64,000 nucleotides of DNA, from contig NZ_JASCRR010000001.1 of assembly GCF_030010215.1 (NCBI RefSeq), positions 62,001-126,000 on the forward strand, given 5' to 3'. Source of the stretch: Tianweitania sp. UT-5YL-CI-8 (lineage in GTDB: Bacteria > Pseudomonadota > Alphaproteobacteria > Rhizobiales > Rhizobiaceae). A program made the translations under genes and the position numbers. Shown piece after piece: positions 9,509 to 17,493 of the stretch (positions are counted from its first letter, which is position 1; each line of letters opens with the position of its first letter). The notes beneath the pieces are model-generated. The model did no database searches. It saw only the letters and a list, made by a program, of their open reading frames with translations, and had not been told where the DNA came from.

Positions 9509-10149
9509 CCTCCATTCGCGAAGACGAGGCGCGGGCGGAGATCGCCCACCATGGCAAGCTTCTCTATGAGCGGCGGTTGGCCCACGGCAGCGCTGGCAAC
9601 CTTTCCGTCAGGCTGGGAGACGGCTCGATTCTGGTGACGCCGACCAATTCAAGCCTCGGTACCCTGACGCCGGAGCGGATTTCGAAAGTCTCACCCGAAG
9701 GCGTGCTGATCTCCGGCGATCCGCCATCCAAAGAAGCATTTTTCCATCTTGCGGTTTATGACGAGCGACCACAGGCAGGCGCGATCGTTCATCTGCATTC
9801 CACTCATGCAGTCGCGGTCTCCTGCCTTTGCCACGAAGATACGACCAATGTCCTGCCGCCGATGACGGCCTATCATGTCATGCGCGTCGGGCGGCTGCCG
9901 CTTTTGCCCTATTATCGACCAGGAGATCGCAGGCTTGCGGAGGCGGTGCGGGAAACGGCCAAAACGCATCATGCCCTGCTGCTGGCCAATCACGGCCCAA
10001 TCATCTCGGCGAAATCCCTTGCCGAGGCGGTGTCGATCTATGAGGAACTGGAGGAAACGGCCAAACTCTTTTTCCTTGTCGGAGATCGTCCAGTGTCGCT
10101 TTTGACCTGCGAAGAGGTGACGGAACTTGAAGCCGTATTCGGAAGCTAG
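9505..10149 (+). CDS. otnC: Class II aldolase family protein, probable 3-oxo-tetronate 4-phosphate decarboxylase
   Basis: A 214-residue class II aldolase/adducin-domain protein. Its ATG overlaps the kinase stop codon (ATGA). Recognisable elements are GSAGNLSVRL (about residues 29-38), the metal-binding HLHSTHA (about 99-105) and a third ligand in LLANHGPII. Class II members use a divalent metal to stabilise an enolate. OtnC enzymes decarboxylate 3-oxo-tetronate 4-phosphate to dihydroxyacetone phosphate (known for the family). Fuculose- or ribulose-phosphate aldolase activity is an alternative, but the kinase partner favours OtnC. Confidence 0.8.
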   Translation: MTSIREDEARAEIAHHGKLLYERRLAHGSAGNLSVRLGDGSILVTPTNSSLGTLTPERISKVSPEGVLISGDPPSKEAFFHLAVYDERPQAGAIVHLHSTHAVAVSCLCHEDTTNVLPPMTAYHVMRVGRLPLLPYYRPGDRRLAEAVRETAKTHHALLLANHGPIISAKSLAEAVSIYEELEETAKLFFLVGDRPVSLLTCEEVTELEAVFGS

Positions 10150-10784
10150 AGGCCTGCGGGATGGTTTCGCCAAGCTGCATTGCTTGGAGTTGGGCTGAAC
10201 GGCATCCTTGTCTGCAGGATGGCCAACACGACGTTTACACGCCGTTGTGCCAGGGCGTTGGAGGACCCATCCGGATATGTCTTGGCGATGCGCTCCAGCA
10301 AAGGAAGATTGATGCGGTCGCGCAGATTGCCGACATAGCCGCTACGGTATGCAGGTCGAGACGGTCCTTGCCGCCGATCTTGTGGCGGCGCGGATGGACG
10401 CAATGCTATGATATCGGGAGCACTCGCGAATGACCGAAAAGGAACAAATCATCGAAGCCTTGAGCGTGGCTTCCGTTTTTCACGTTGCGCTGGAAGCACG
10501 TCGGCACGCCGACTTTCTCGGCACCAAACTCGCCGATGCAATTCCTGTCGAGACGGTGGCTGGCGATATGAGCCAGAATGCGACGGCTTTCGCTGCCTCG
10601 CATTCAAATCGGACGACGCGGTCCGTGCCGGATCGAGCTCGACGACGGCGATGGGGTTGGGCAAACCTGCTCCATCCAGGGAGCATGCCATTCCGTCGAC
10701 TCCGCGAACATCCTTTGCATGTCGACGCATAGGTGAACCCAGCGCCCTCAAAGGGGCCCAAACCCACGCCTTCCTCCAGTTCGG
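10150..10784. other. Non-coding debris between otnC and the tetR gene
   Basis: No intact gene is visible in these 635 bases. The minus strand keeps traces of coding sequence: a clear broken isochorismatase-family fragment (listed separately), and near 10290-10350 a phrase GYVGNLRDRINLPLLER that resembles the start of a glycosyltransferase domain (weak). The mix of frames and stops points to decayed genes. Confidence 0.5.
10590..10760 (-). pseudogene. Fragment of an isochorismatase-family cysteine hydrolase
   Basis: One minus-strand frame reads GRWVHLCVDMQRMF, then AESTEWHAPWMEQV, starting at about 10747. This is the typical N-terminus of an isochorismatase-like hydrolase, with the catalytic aspartate in the CVDMQ motif. 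A TGA sits just upstream in the same frame. Downstream the match moves to another frame (LPNPIAVVELDPART), implying an indel near 10661. The rest of the domain, including the cysteine region, is gone. It is a dead remnant and its borders are approximate. Confidence 0.6.
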
Positions 10785-11438
10785 TCAAGGGTGGGCAGCC
10801 TTCTTGACAACGCTCTCCGCCTCGGCCTTGTCTAGACGATCCACGATCTTCGAAGTGGCGTGGTGCATGAAGTCGGCCACGATCATCTGAGCAATTGGCA
10901 CGAAGCGCGTGGCTGCCCCTTTTGGTCCAGCGCTGCGCCAGTTGCAGCGCGCGCCTTCCACGAGCAGGCTTAGAGCGTCGACGAGCAACTCCGCATCCGC
11001 TACGCCTGCTTCACGACAAAGCTCGACAAGGCGCTTCATGTATAGCGCCCGGAGTTCCTCTACGAACCGTCGCGCGGGGTGATCGCTTTCAACCAGTTGC
11101 GCCGCAGCGTCGAGAAGTTCGCAGTTGCAGTGCTCGATGGTAATGAAGTCGCCCGCGCGATGGACCCAGTCGCTCAATTGCGCTTTGGGGTCATCCGGAT
11201 TCGTTGTCTTGATGTCATTCCAGAATGCCTCCGCCTCTGCCGCAGCTTCCTGAAGGCAGACAAACACCAGATCGTCCTTCGAACCGAAATGACGATAAAG
11301 CGTCATCTTGTTGCTTTCGGCGGCCTCGGCTATGGCGTCGACGCCAATGCCCTTGATGCCGTGTTTCCTGAACAGGTCGCGCGCAGCGTCTATGATCCTC
11401 TCCCGCGGCCGGGGGGCGCATTTGACAGCAGCTGTCAT
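10785..11438 (-). CDS. TetR-family repressor of the RND pump
   Basis: A 217-residue protein from ATG 11438, which has AGGGAGGAAA upstream on the minus strand; a longer upstream start lacks this. The N-terminal TetR helix-turn-helix (about residues 10-57: RERIIDAARDLFRKHG, then AESNKMTLYRHF) is clear. The C-terminal domain is alpha-helical and ligand-binding. The gene is divergent from the RND pump, and two matching palindromes overlap the shared promoter region. This strongly suggests self-repression and repression of the pump, relieved by a toxic ligand. The ligand is unknown. Confidence 0.9.
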   Translation of the reverse strand: MTAAVKCAPRPRERIIDAARDLFRKHGIKGIGVDAIAEAAESNKMTLYRHFGSKDDLVFVCLQEAAAEAEAFWNDIKTTNPDDPKAQLSDWVHRAGDFITIEHCNCELLDAAAQLVESDHPARRFVEELRALYMKRLVELCREAGVADAELLVDALSLLVEGARCNWRSAGPKGAATRFVPIAQMIVADFMHHATSKIVDRLDKAEAESVVKKAAHP

Positions 11439-11477
11439 CACAGTTTCCTCCCTTCCAATCTTATCGCTGGAAGGCAC

Positions 11478-11508
11478 TTGACAATGTTACCGATCCGTAA
11501 CATTTACT
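11478..11508 (+). promoter_or_regulatory. Candidate promoter for the RND operon
   Basis: A perfect TTGACA lies at 11478-11483. The -10 region 17-19 bases later (CATTTA / TTTACT) is weak. The interval runs through the first TetR palindrome, so a bound repressor would block RNA polymerase. Confidence 0.4.
11484..11503. promoter_or_regulatory. TetR operator 1
   Basis: The palindrome ATGTTAC-CGATCC-GTAACAT has seven-base arms. It shares the core TGTTAC-N6-GTAACA with a second site whose centre lies 25 bases downstream. It sits 46 bases before the tetR start codon. Confidence 0.75.
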
Positions 11509-11509
11509 C

Positions 11510-11527
11510 TGTTACTAGATAGTAACA
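11510..11527. promoter_or_regulatory. TetR operator 2
   Basis: TGTTAC-TAGATA-GTAACA is a perfect six-base-arm palindrome with the same core and spacer length as operator 1. Matching tandem sites suggest two repressor dimers bound side by side. Confidence 0.75.
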
Positions 11528-11646
11528 TTCACCTTAGCAAGTCAATACCAGCAGTTCAACCGCAGCACACGATCCCGAGTTCTGCAACGGTTTTTGCTGT
11601 CCTGCAGAAGGGCGAGCCAAACCGGAACTGGCCGGAAGGAACCATC

Positions 11647-14600
11647 ATGGTCAATTTCTTCATCCTGCGGCCGATTTTCGCCTCGGCGATCGCGATCATC
11701 ATGGTGCTTGCCGGGGGCATCGCCTACTTTCTGCTGCCCGTTTCCCAGTTTCCGGATATCACCCCGCCGCAAATCGTCGTGGCGGCGAACTATCCCGGCG
11801 CCAGCGCTCAGGTCGTTGCCGACACCGTGACGACGCCGCTGGAGCAGCAGCTCAACGGCGTGCCGGGCATGCTTTATATGTCGTCAACAAGTTCGAATGA
11901 CGGCTCGGCGCGCGTGACGCTTTCCTTCCAGGTTGGCTACTCCATCGATATCGCCGCGATGGATGTCCAAAACCGTGTCTCCCAGGCCTCTCCATCCTTG
12001 CCCGCTCTGGTCAATCAGGCCGGCGTCACCGTTATCAAGCAGAACCCCAACTTCAACGTGCTTGTGAATCTCGGTTCGCCCGACAAGTCGGTCGATTTCA
12101 CCACGCTCAGCAATTACGCCTATTTGCAGATTCTCGACCCGATCAAGCGGCTGCCCGGCGTCGGCGATGTGCAGTTCTTCGGCGAGCGCCGCTACTCCAT
12201 GCGCGTCTGGCTCGATCCGGACAAGATGGCGAGTCTCGGCGTCACGGCCGTTGACGTCCAGAACGTCATCCAAGAGCAGAACATCCAGGTCGCCGCCGGC
12301 AAGATCGGGCAGTCTCCGGCGCCCGCCGGAACGCCATTCGAGATGCAGGTGAACGCGGTGGGTCGTTTGGGTGATCCGCAGCAGTTCGGCGAAATCATTC
12401 TAAGGGTCGACCCCGAGACGAATGCCGCCATCCGCCTGCGTGACGTTGCACGCATCGAACTCGGCGCACTGTCCTATTCTTCGTCCTTCAGCCTCGATGG
12501 TCAGGAAAGCGTCGTGCTTGCCGTGCTCCAGGCGCCCGGCTCCAACGCGCTCGACCTGCAAAACAACGTCAAGTCCAAAATGGACGAGTTGTCCAAGCGC
12601 TTTCCCGCCGGCATGTCATACAACATGTTTTACGACACGACGCGCTTCGTCTCGGCCGCTATGGACGACGTCGTCAAGACCCTCGTCGAGGCGCTTGTTC
12701 TCGTCGTCTTCGTCGTGTTCATTTTCCTCCAGAGCTGGCGCGCCACCATCATCCCGATCATTGCGATTCCGGTATCGCTGATCGCCACGCTGACGGTCAT
12801 GTACCTGCTCGGATTCTCGCTGAACATGCTGTCCCTGCTGGGCATGGTGCTCGCGATTGGCCTTGTCGTCGACGACGCTATCGTCGTCGTCGAGAACGTT
12901 GAGCGCCAGCTTGAAGACGGCCTCCCGCCGCTCGAAGCAGCAAAGAAGGCAATGCAGGAGGTTACCGGCCCAATTATCGCCACGACCGGCGTGTTGCTCG
13001 CCGTCTTCGTGCCCGTTGCCTTTATTCCCGGCGTAGCGGGACAGCTCTACAACCAGTTTGCGCTGACCGTCGCGATCTCCTTTGCTATCTCTGCGTTCAA
13101 TTCGCTGACGCTCAGTCCAGCCCTGAGCGCTGTCTTCCTGCGGCATCGCGGCGAGTCGCAATTCATCCTCTTTCGTTGGTTCAATGCAGGCTTCCATTGG
13201 ATGTCCAATGCCTATGCCAACAGCATCAGGACGTTTGTCCGCTGGCGCTGGGCTCTGATCGGCGTTTTTGTACTTGGCCTAGTCGGCACCTATGCGCTGT
13301 CGCAGCGTATTCCCTCGACCTTCCTGCCGGTCGAGGATCAGGGTTATTTCTTCGTCGTCCTGCAGCTTCCCGACGGCGCATCCGTCGAACGAACCGCAGC
13401 TGTCGCCAAGAAGTCGGAAGAAGTCCTCCGTGGCCTTCCTGGCGTGGAGACAGTCGGGTCCGTCGTCGGCTTCTCCTTCCTTACATTCGCCAACCAGTCG
13501 AATGCCGGCGTTCAATTCGCCGTTTTGAAACCATGGGACGAGAGAGGGCCGGACCAAAGCGCCACGGCGCTGCGCACGATTGCGCAGCAAAAGCTGATCC
13601 AGATCCCCGAAGCGTTGGTTCTGGCATTCGACCCGCCCTCGATCCAGGGTCTCGGCGCGACGGGTGGTTTCGAGTTCCAGGTTGAGGACTTGACGGGGCG
13701 TGGAGCGGTAGCGCTCGATGAAGCGACGCAGGCGGTTCTTGCAGAAGCACGCAAGCAGCCGGAGCTTAATCCTTACACGCTGTTCACGACCTTCAGCACA
13801 TCCACGCCGCAATATTCCTATGACCTCGACCGCAATAAGGCCAAGCTGCTCGGCCTCAGCCTGCCCGACGTGTTCTCGACGCTGCAGATTTATCTTGGCT
13901 CACTTTATGTGAACGACTTCAACCTGTTCGGCCGCACGTTCCGCGTTACATTGCAGGCGGAGCAGGATGCGCGCGCTACGGCCAACGACATCTCCCGTCT
14001 GTATGTCCGGAGCAATTCGGGAGACATGGTGCCTCTCAGTACGCTTGGCGCACTGACGGCGATGGCAGGTCCGGAGACGATCACGCACTACAACAACTAT
14101 CCGTCGGCGTTGATCAATGGCGCCGCTGCCGAAGGCTTCAGTTCGAGCCAGGCAGTCTCGGCCATGGAACGCGCTGCGGCTACCGCCCTTCCAAGGGACT
14201 TCTCCTTTGAATGGACCGGCATCACCTATCAGGAGATCAGAGCGGGCTCGATTGCCACTCTTGTCTTCGGTCTCGCAATCGTTTTCTGCTTCTTGGTGCT
14301 GGCGATGCAATATGAGAGCTGGTCGATGCCATTTGTCGTGCTGCTCGCCGTTCCTCTTGCTCTGCTCGGCGCATTGCTCGCACTTTGGGCACGGGGACTG
14401 CAGATCGACGTCTACTCGCAGATCGGCTTCGTCATGCTGATCGGTCTTGCGGCGAAGAACGCAATTCTTATTGTCGAGTTCGCGAAGCGCCGCCGCGAAG
14501 AGGGCGTCGAGATCGTGGCAGCGGCGGTCGAGGCAGCGCGGCTCCGCCTGCGGCCAATCCTGATGACCGCCTTCGCATTCATTCTCGGTGTGGTGCCGCT

Positions 14601-14787
14601 GATGACCGCGACCGGCGCTGGTGCGGCGAGCAGGCGTTCGATCGGAACCACAGTTTTCGGCGGTATGCTGGTCGCAACCGTCCTGACGCTCGTCTTCGTG
14701 CCGATCTTCTATGTCGTTCTTGAAACCTGGCGGGAACGCCTGTCGTCCCGCTCGTCCGCGTCTCAAGCGGCCGAGCCGGCTGAATAA
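11647..14787 (+). CDS. RND multidrug efflux transporter, inner-membrane pump (AcrB/MexB, HAE1 family)
   Basis: A 1046-residue protein, full length for an HAE1 pump. The N-terminus MVNFFILRPIFASAIAIIM is the family's first helix. Proton-relay residues are present: paired aspartates in GLVVDDAIVVVENV (helix 4) and the lysine in GLAAKNAILIVEFA (helix 10). Large periplasmic loops follow helices 1 and 7. It exports hydrophobic or amphiphilic compounds by proton exchange, with the fusion protein encoded next. Unusually the pump gene comes first. No outer-membrane channel gene follows, so a TolC-type protein from elsewhere must complete the complex. Confidence 0.95.
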   Translation: MVNFFILRPIFASAIAIIMVLAGGIAYFLLPVSQFPDITPPQIVVAANYPGASAQVVADTVTTPLEQQLNGVPGMLYMSSTSSNDGSARVTLSFQVGYSIDIAAMDVQNRVSQASPSLPALVNQAGVTVIKQNPNFNVLVNLGSPDKSVDFTTLSNYAYLQILDPIKRLPGVGDVQFFGERRYSMRVWLDPDKMASLGVTAVDVQNVIQEQNIQVAAGKIGQSPAPAGTPFEMQVNAVGRLGDPQQFGEIILRVDPETNAAIRLRDVARIELGALSYSSSFSLDGQESVVLAVLQAPGSNALDLQNNVKSKMDELSKRFPAGMSYNMFYDTTRFVSAAMDDVVKTLVEALVLVVFVVFIFLQSWRATIIPIIAIPVSLIATLTVMYLLGFSLNMLSLLGMVLAIGLVVDDAIVVVENVERQLEDGLPPLEAAKKAMQEVTGPIIATTGVLLAVFVPVAFIPGVAGQLYNQFALTVAISFAISAFNSLTLSPALSAVFLRHRGESQFILFRWFNAGFHWMSNAYANSIRTFVRWRWALIGVFVLGLVGTYALSQRIPSTFLPVEDQGYFFVVLQLPDGASVERTAAVAKKSEEVLRGLPGVETVGSVVGFSFLTFANQSNAGVQFAVLKPWDERGPDQSATALRTIAQQKLIQIPEALVLAFDPPSIQGLGATGGFEFQVEDLTGRGAVALDEATQAVLAEARKQPELNPYTLFTTFSTSTPQYSYDLDRNKAKLLGLSLPDVFSTLQIYLGSLYVNDFNLFGRTFRVTLQAEQDARATANDISRLYVRSNSGDMVPLSTLGALTAMAGPETITHYNNYPSALINGAAAEGFSSSQAVSAMERAAATALPRDFSFEWTGITYQEIRAGSIATLVFGLAIVFCFLVLAMQYESWSMPFVVLLAVPLALLGALLALWARGLQIDVYSQIGFVMLIGLAAKNAILIVEFAKRRREEGVEIVAAAVEAARLRLRPILMTAFAFILGVVPLMTATGAGAASRRSIGTTVFGGMLVATVLTLVFVPIFYVVLETWRERLSSRSSASQAAEPAE

Positions 14788-14800
14788 ACGGAGCCTCGAA

Positions 14801-15952
14801 ATGCGCAGTCTCAAAATAGGTCTCAACGGGACCATTCTAGCTCTGGTTGTAGCCAGCGGCTACCTGCTGGCCCAAAACGGTTGGTACGCTGCCAGCACCT
14901 CTGCCGACGCGGCCCCGTCACCGGCTCCTCAGGCCATGCCCGTTCCGGTAGTCGACGTCGTGAAGAGGACCATCCCAATTTATCTCGAATATTCCGCGCG
15001 AACGGAAGCGATCCGCAACGTGACGCTGCGCGCCAAGGCGTCAGGCTATCTGCAGGAGCATCTGGTAGCCGACGGTGCTGACGTGAAAGCGGGAGATTTG
15101 CTCTACAGGATCGACGGGAGCGACTATCAAGCTGTGCTCGACCAAGCCAGGGCGCAGATCCAGCGCGACGAGGCCTCGCTGGGCTACCTCCGCTCGAATC
15201 TCAGTCGTGGTGACGAACTCGCCTCAAATGGCTATCTTGCAAAAGATGGCTTCGACCAGCGCCAAAGTGCGATGCGCCAAGGAGAAGCATCCCTTGCCAT
15301 GTCACGCGCAGCCGAACATACCGCCGAACTCAATCTGAAAAACACCGAAATCCGCGCGCCATTCTCTGGTCGGCTGGGCCGCAATCAGGCTCCAGAGGGG
15401 ACGCTCATCACCAGTGCGTCCGGCACACCCCTCAACAACCTTGTACAGCTATCGCCCATCTATATTACCTTCAATCCGAGCGAAAACGAGATGGCCGAGA
15501 TTCAGCAGGCGTTCGCCAAGGGCACGGTAGACACGGAAGTGGTCATTCCGGGCAGCGAGCAGAAGCCGCGCCGGGGCAAGCTCACATTCATCGACAACGC
15601 AGTGGAGCGCAACACTGGCACGGTAGCAGCGCGCGCCACTCTAGAAAACTCGGACCTCTCCCTGCTGCCTGGACAGTATGTCCGGATCCGTCTCCATATC
15701 AGGGAGTTGCCCGACGCGCTCATGGTGCCGCAGACCGCGCTCGGCTCCAGCCAGTTCGGCAAGTATGTCTATGTCATCGGCAAGGACAACCTCGTGGAAC
15801 AGCGGGTTGTCTCGCTCGGGCCTGCGGACGGCGATCTCGTGACGCTTACATCCGGCGTCACCGAGGGCGACAAGATCATTTCCGGCAATCTCCAAAAGAT
15901 ATTCCCTGGAGTGCCTGTTCAACCCGTTGGAGGCAGCGAGCGGCAGCTTTAG
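14801..15952 (+). CDS. RND efflux periplasmic membrane fusion protein (AcrA/MexE-like)
   Basis: A 383-residue protein from ATG 14801, 13 bases after the pump gene. A signal-anchor (about residues 5-24) is not followed by a lipobox cysteine, so it is probably held by a transmembrane helix or processed by signal peptidase I. The biotinyl-lipoyl-like halves (NVTLRAKASGYLQEHLVADG and the later NTEIRAPFSGRLGRNQ) flank a coiled-coil hairpin of about 60 residues. A beta-barrel and membrane-proximal domain follow. It bridges the RND pump to an outer-membrane channel. Confidence 0.92.
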   Translation: MRSLKIGLNGTILALVVASGYLLAQNGWYAASTSADAAPSPAPQAMPVPVVDVVKRTIPIYLEYSARTEAIRNVTLRAKASGYLQEHLVADGADVKAGDLLYRIDGSDYQAVLDQARAQIQRDEASLGYLRSNLSRGDELASNGYLAKDGFDQRQSAMRQGEASLAMSRAAEHTAELNLKNTEIRAPFSGRLGRNQAPEGTLITSASGTPLNNLVQLSPIYITFNPSENEMAEIQQAFAKGTVDTEVVIPGSEQKPRRGKLTFIDNAVERNTGTVAARATLENSDLSLLPGQYVRIRLHIRELPDALMVPQTALGSSQFGKYVYVIGKDNLVEQRVVSLGPADGDLVTLTSGVTEGDKIISGNLQKIFPGVPVQPVGGSERQL

Positions 15953-16215
15953 ACATTTCCTCCCGCGGCGTTATCATGACAGGGAACAGCTTTACCGTCG
16001 CAACGCGGTATGATTGAATCTTTGTTGTCGTCTGCGCCAGCACGGCATCGACGATGCGGTTGTCCTGGCGGATGCATGGGGTGGTTTCGCCGGGAGCGGG
16101 AATGCAGAAGCATACCCTGGACCCTTGAACGGGCGTTCTGTCGGGCATCCTGCCGTCACTGCCCCAGATCGAGGCCGTGCTGACGCAGGGCGACGACGGC
16201 TAGAGCATCGGACAT
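15953..16215. other. Gap after the efflux operon, no gene recognised
   Basis: Open frames occur on both strands but none has a ribosome site or recognisable motif. The stretch ends at an IS630 remnant and may be scrambled by that insertion. Confidence 0.35.
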
Positions 16216-16405
16216 TTAATCGGACGCATATCCTGCTGTCGTGAGGTAGCTTCGGCATTCGTCGGGGCAGAACAGGGCGCAGATATTACCGATGGCCTTC
16301 CAGAGTTCATTGAAGGTTCTGGCCTTTGCGGCTCGCAGATGCGCCTTGAGCTTGGAGGAAGCCATCTCGATGGGGTTTAGGTCTGGACTGTATAATGATG
16401 GAGCG
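16216..16405 (-). mobile_element. IS630-family transposase, C-terminal fragment
   Basis: The minus strand encodes [18 protein letters not shown], then [19 protein letters not shown] and a short tail ending at TAA (16216-16218). This is the conserved C-terminal end of IS630 DDE transposases, with the last catalytic acid in NPIE. Everything upstream of that block is missing, so the element is inactive. The fragment directly abuts the 3' end of the araC gene at 16408. No terminal inverted repeat was identified. Confidence 0.85.
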
Positions 16406-16407
16406 TG

Positions 16408-17322
16408 TTATGTGATATTTACAAGCGGATAAATGACCTGTCCGTCCTCTTCGCCGCGCGGAAAATGCCCGTCGCGGCTTCGGCGCACCGCTTCCTTATA
16501 AGCCGAGGGACTGGCGCCGATATAGCGCTTGAACATGCGCGAGAAATAGTAGACGTCGGAATAGCCGATGCTGACAGCGGTTTCGGTGATCGTCTTGCCG
16601 CTTTCCAAGAGGTTCATGGCGCGCTCCATGCGCTTAAACTCTTGAAACTTGACCGGCGTCCAGCCGATCTGACGACGAAATTCGCGCTTGAAATAATCGG
16701 GATTGTAAGGCGCTGCGGCCACCACGCGCTCTGCGATGTCGGCGTTCAACGGATCGGCCGTGATCTGGGTAGCGGCAATGGTGATCGCCATGGAGATCGT
16801 ATCGCCAACGCCGACAGGCCCCGCAGATTGCACGCGCCAAGCAATGAAGGCATCCTCGATATATGAGATCAGCATGAACATGAAGAGATGATGCTGGGTC
16901 AGTGTAGTCGAAGAGGGAGGAGAGATGTCGTGGTAATATTGAACGACAGGCTGCAACAACGCCCAGCGCGACAGCGTTACGCGCGGCCTCAGATGCATTT
17001 GCGAAATCAGGTCATGCTGGCCGAACAGGTCGAGCGTGAAGTGCTGGGCGACGCCGATGTAAAGCGCACCGCTCGCGTATTCGCCGACGAAGCGGGTGCC
17101 GGCGGGAATCAGCATCGCTTCGCCCGGCCCGAATAGGAATTCATTGCCGTCGATTACGTAACGCCCCATGCCGCTCAGGCCGATGACGAGGTCGTGCACG
17201 CTGTTTGTCTTGTCGATGGTCCAGCTTGGCGTGTGCAGCATCTTGATAGCGGACCGCGTCAGGTTCAGCGTCAGGGCGCTGGCGGGAATACCGGAAAGGA
17301 CCCCACCTTCAATTTCGTCCAT
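16408..17322 (-). CDS. AraC-family transcriptional regulator of the pectin-oligomer operon
   Basis: A 304-residue protein from ATG 17322, which has GGAG six bases upstream. The N-terminal cupin-like sensing domain (about residues 20-150) is followed by the two AraC helix-turn-helix units near the C-terminus, including TITETAVSIGYSDVYYFSRM and FKRYIGASPSAYK. It is divergent from the GH4-transporter-GH28-GH105 operon, so it most likely activates it in response to a galacturonide or rhamnogalacturonide. The last residues (YPLVNIT) run right up to an IS630 relic, so the natural C-terminus may have been altered there. Confidence 0.88.
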   Translation of the reverse strand: MDEIEGGVLSGIPASALTLNLTRSAIKMLHTPSWTIDKTNSVHDLVIGLSGMGRYVIDGNEFLFGPGEAMLIPAGTRFVGEYASGALYIGVAQHFTLDLFGQHDLISQMHLRPRVTLSRWALLQPVVQYYHDISPPSSTTLTQHHLFMFMLISYIEDAFIAWRVQSAGPVGVGDTISMAITIAATQITADPLNADIAERVVAAAPYNPDYFKREFRRQIGWTPVKFQEFKRMERAMNLLESGKTITETAVSIGYSDVYYFSRMFKRYIGASPSAYKEAVRRSRDGHFPRGEEDGQVIYPLVNIT

Positions 17323-17493
17323 CCTTTTCTCCGCTTCGTCAATTTCAACAAAGGCCCAAACCCCGTACATAACGCCTTATACACTTGCGGAATGCAACAG
17401 AGCAGGTCCGTTTGACATTTTTGGGAGGAGATGGCGCGCAAGTTCGGGCTTCGGATAGAGAAGGTATCGCCTATTGTGCACCATGGATGATGG

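Noticed and set aside
10430-10732. 100-codon plus-strand frame with an ATG
   Set aside because: It lies over the minus-strand isochorismatase remnant and shows no conserved sequence; coding character changes along its length.
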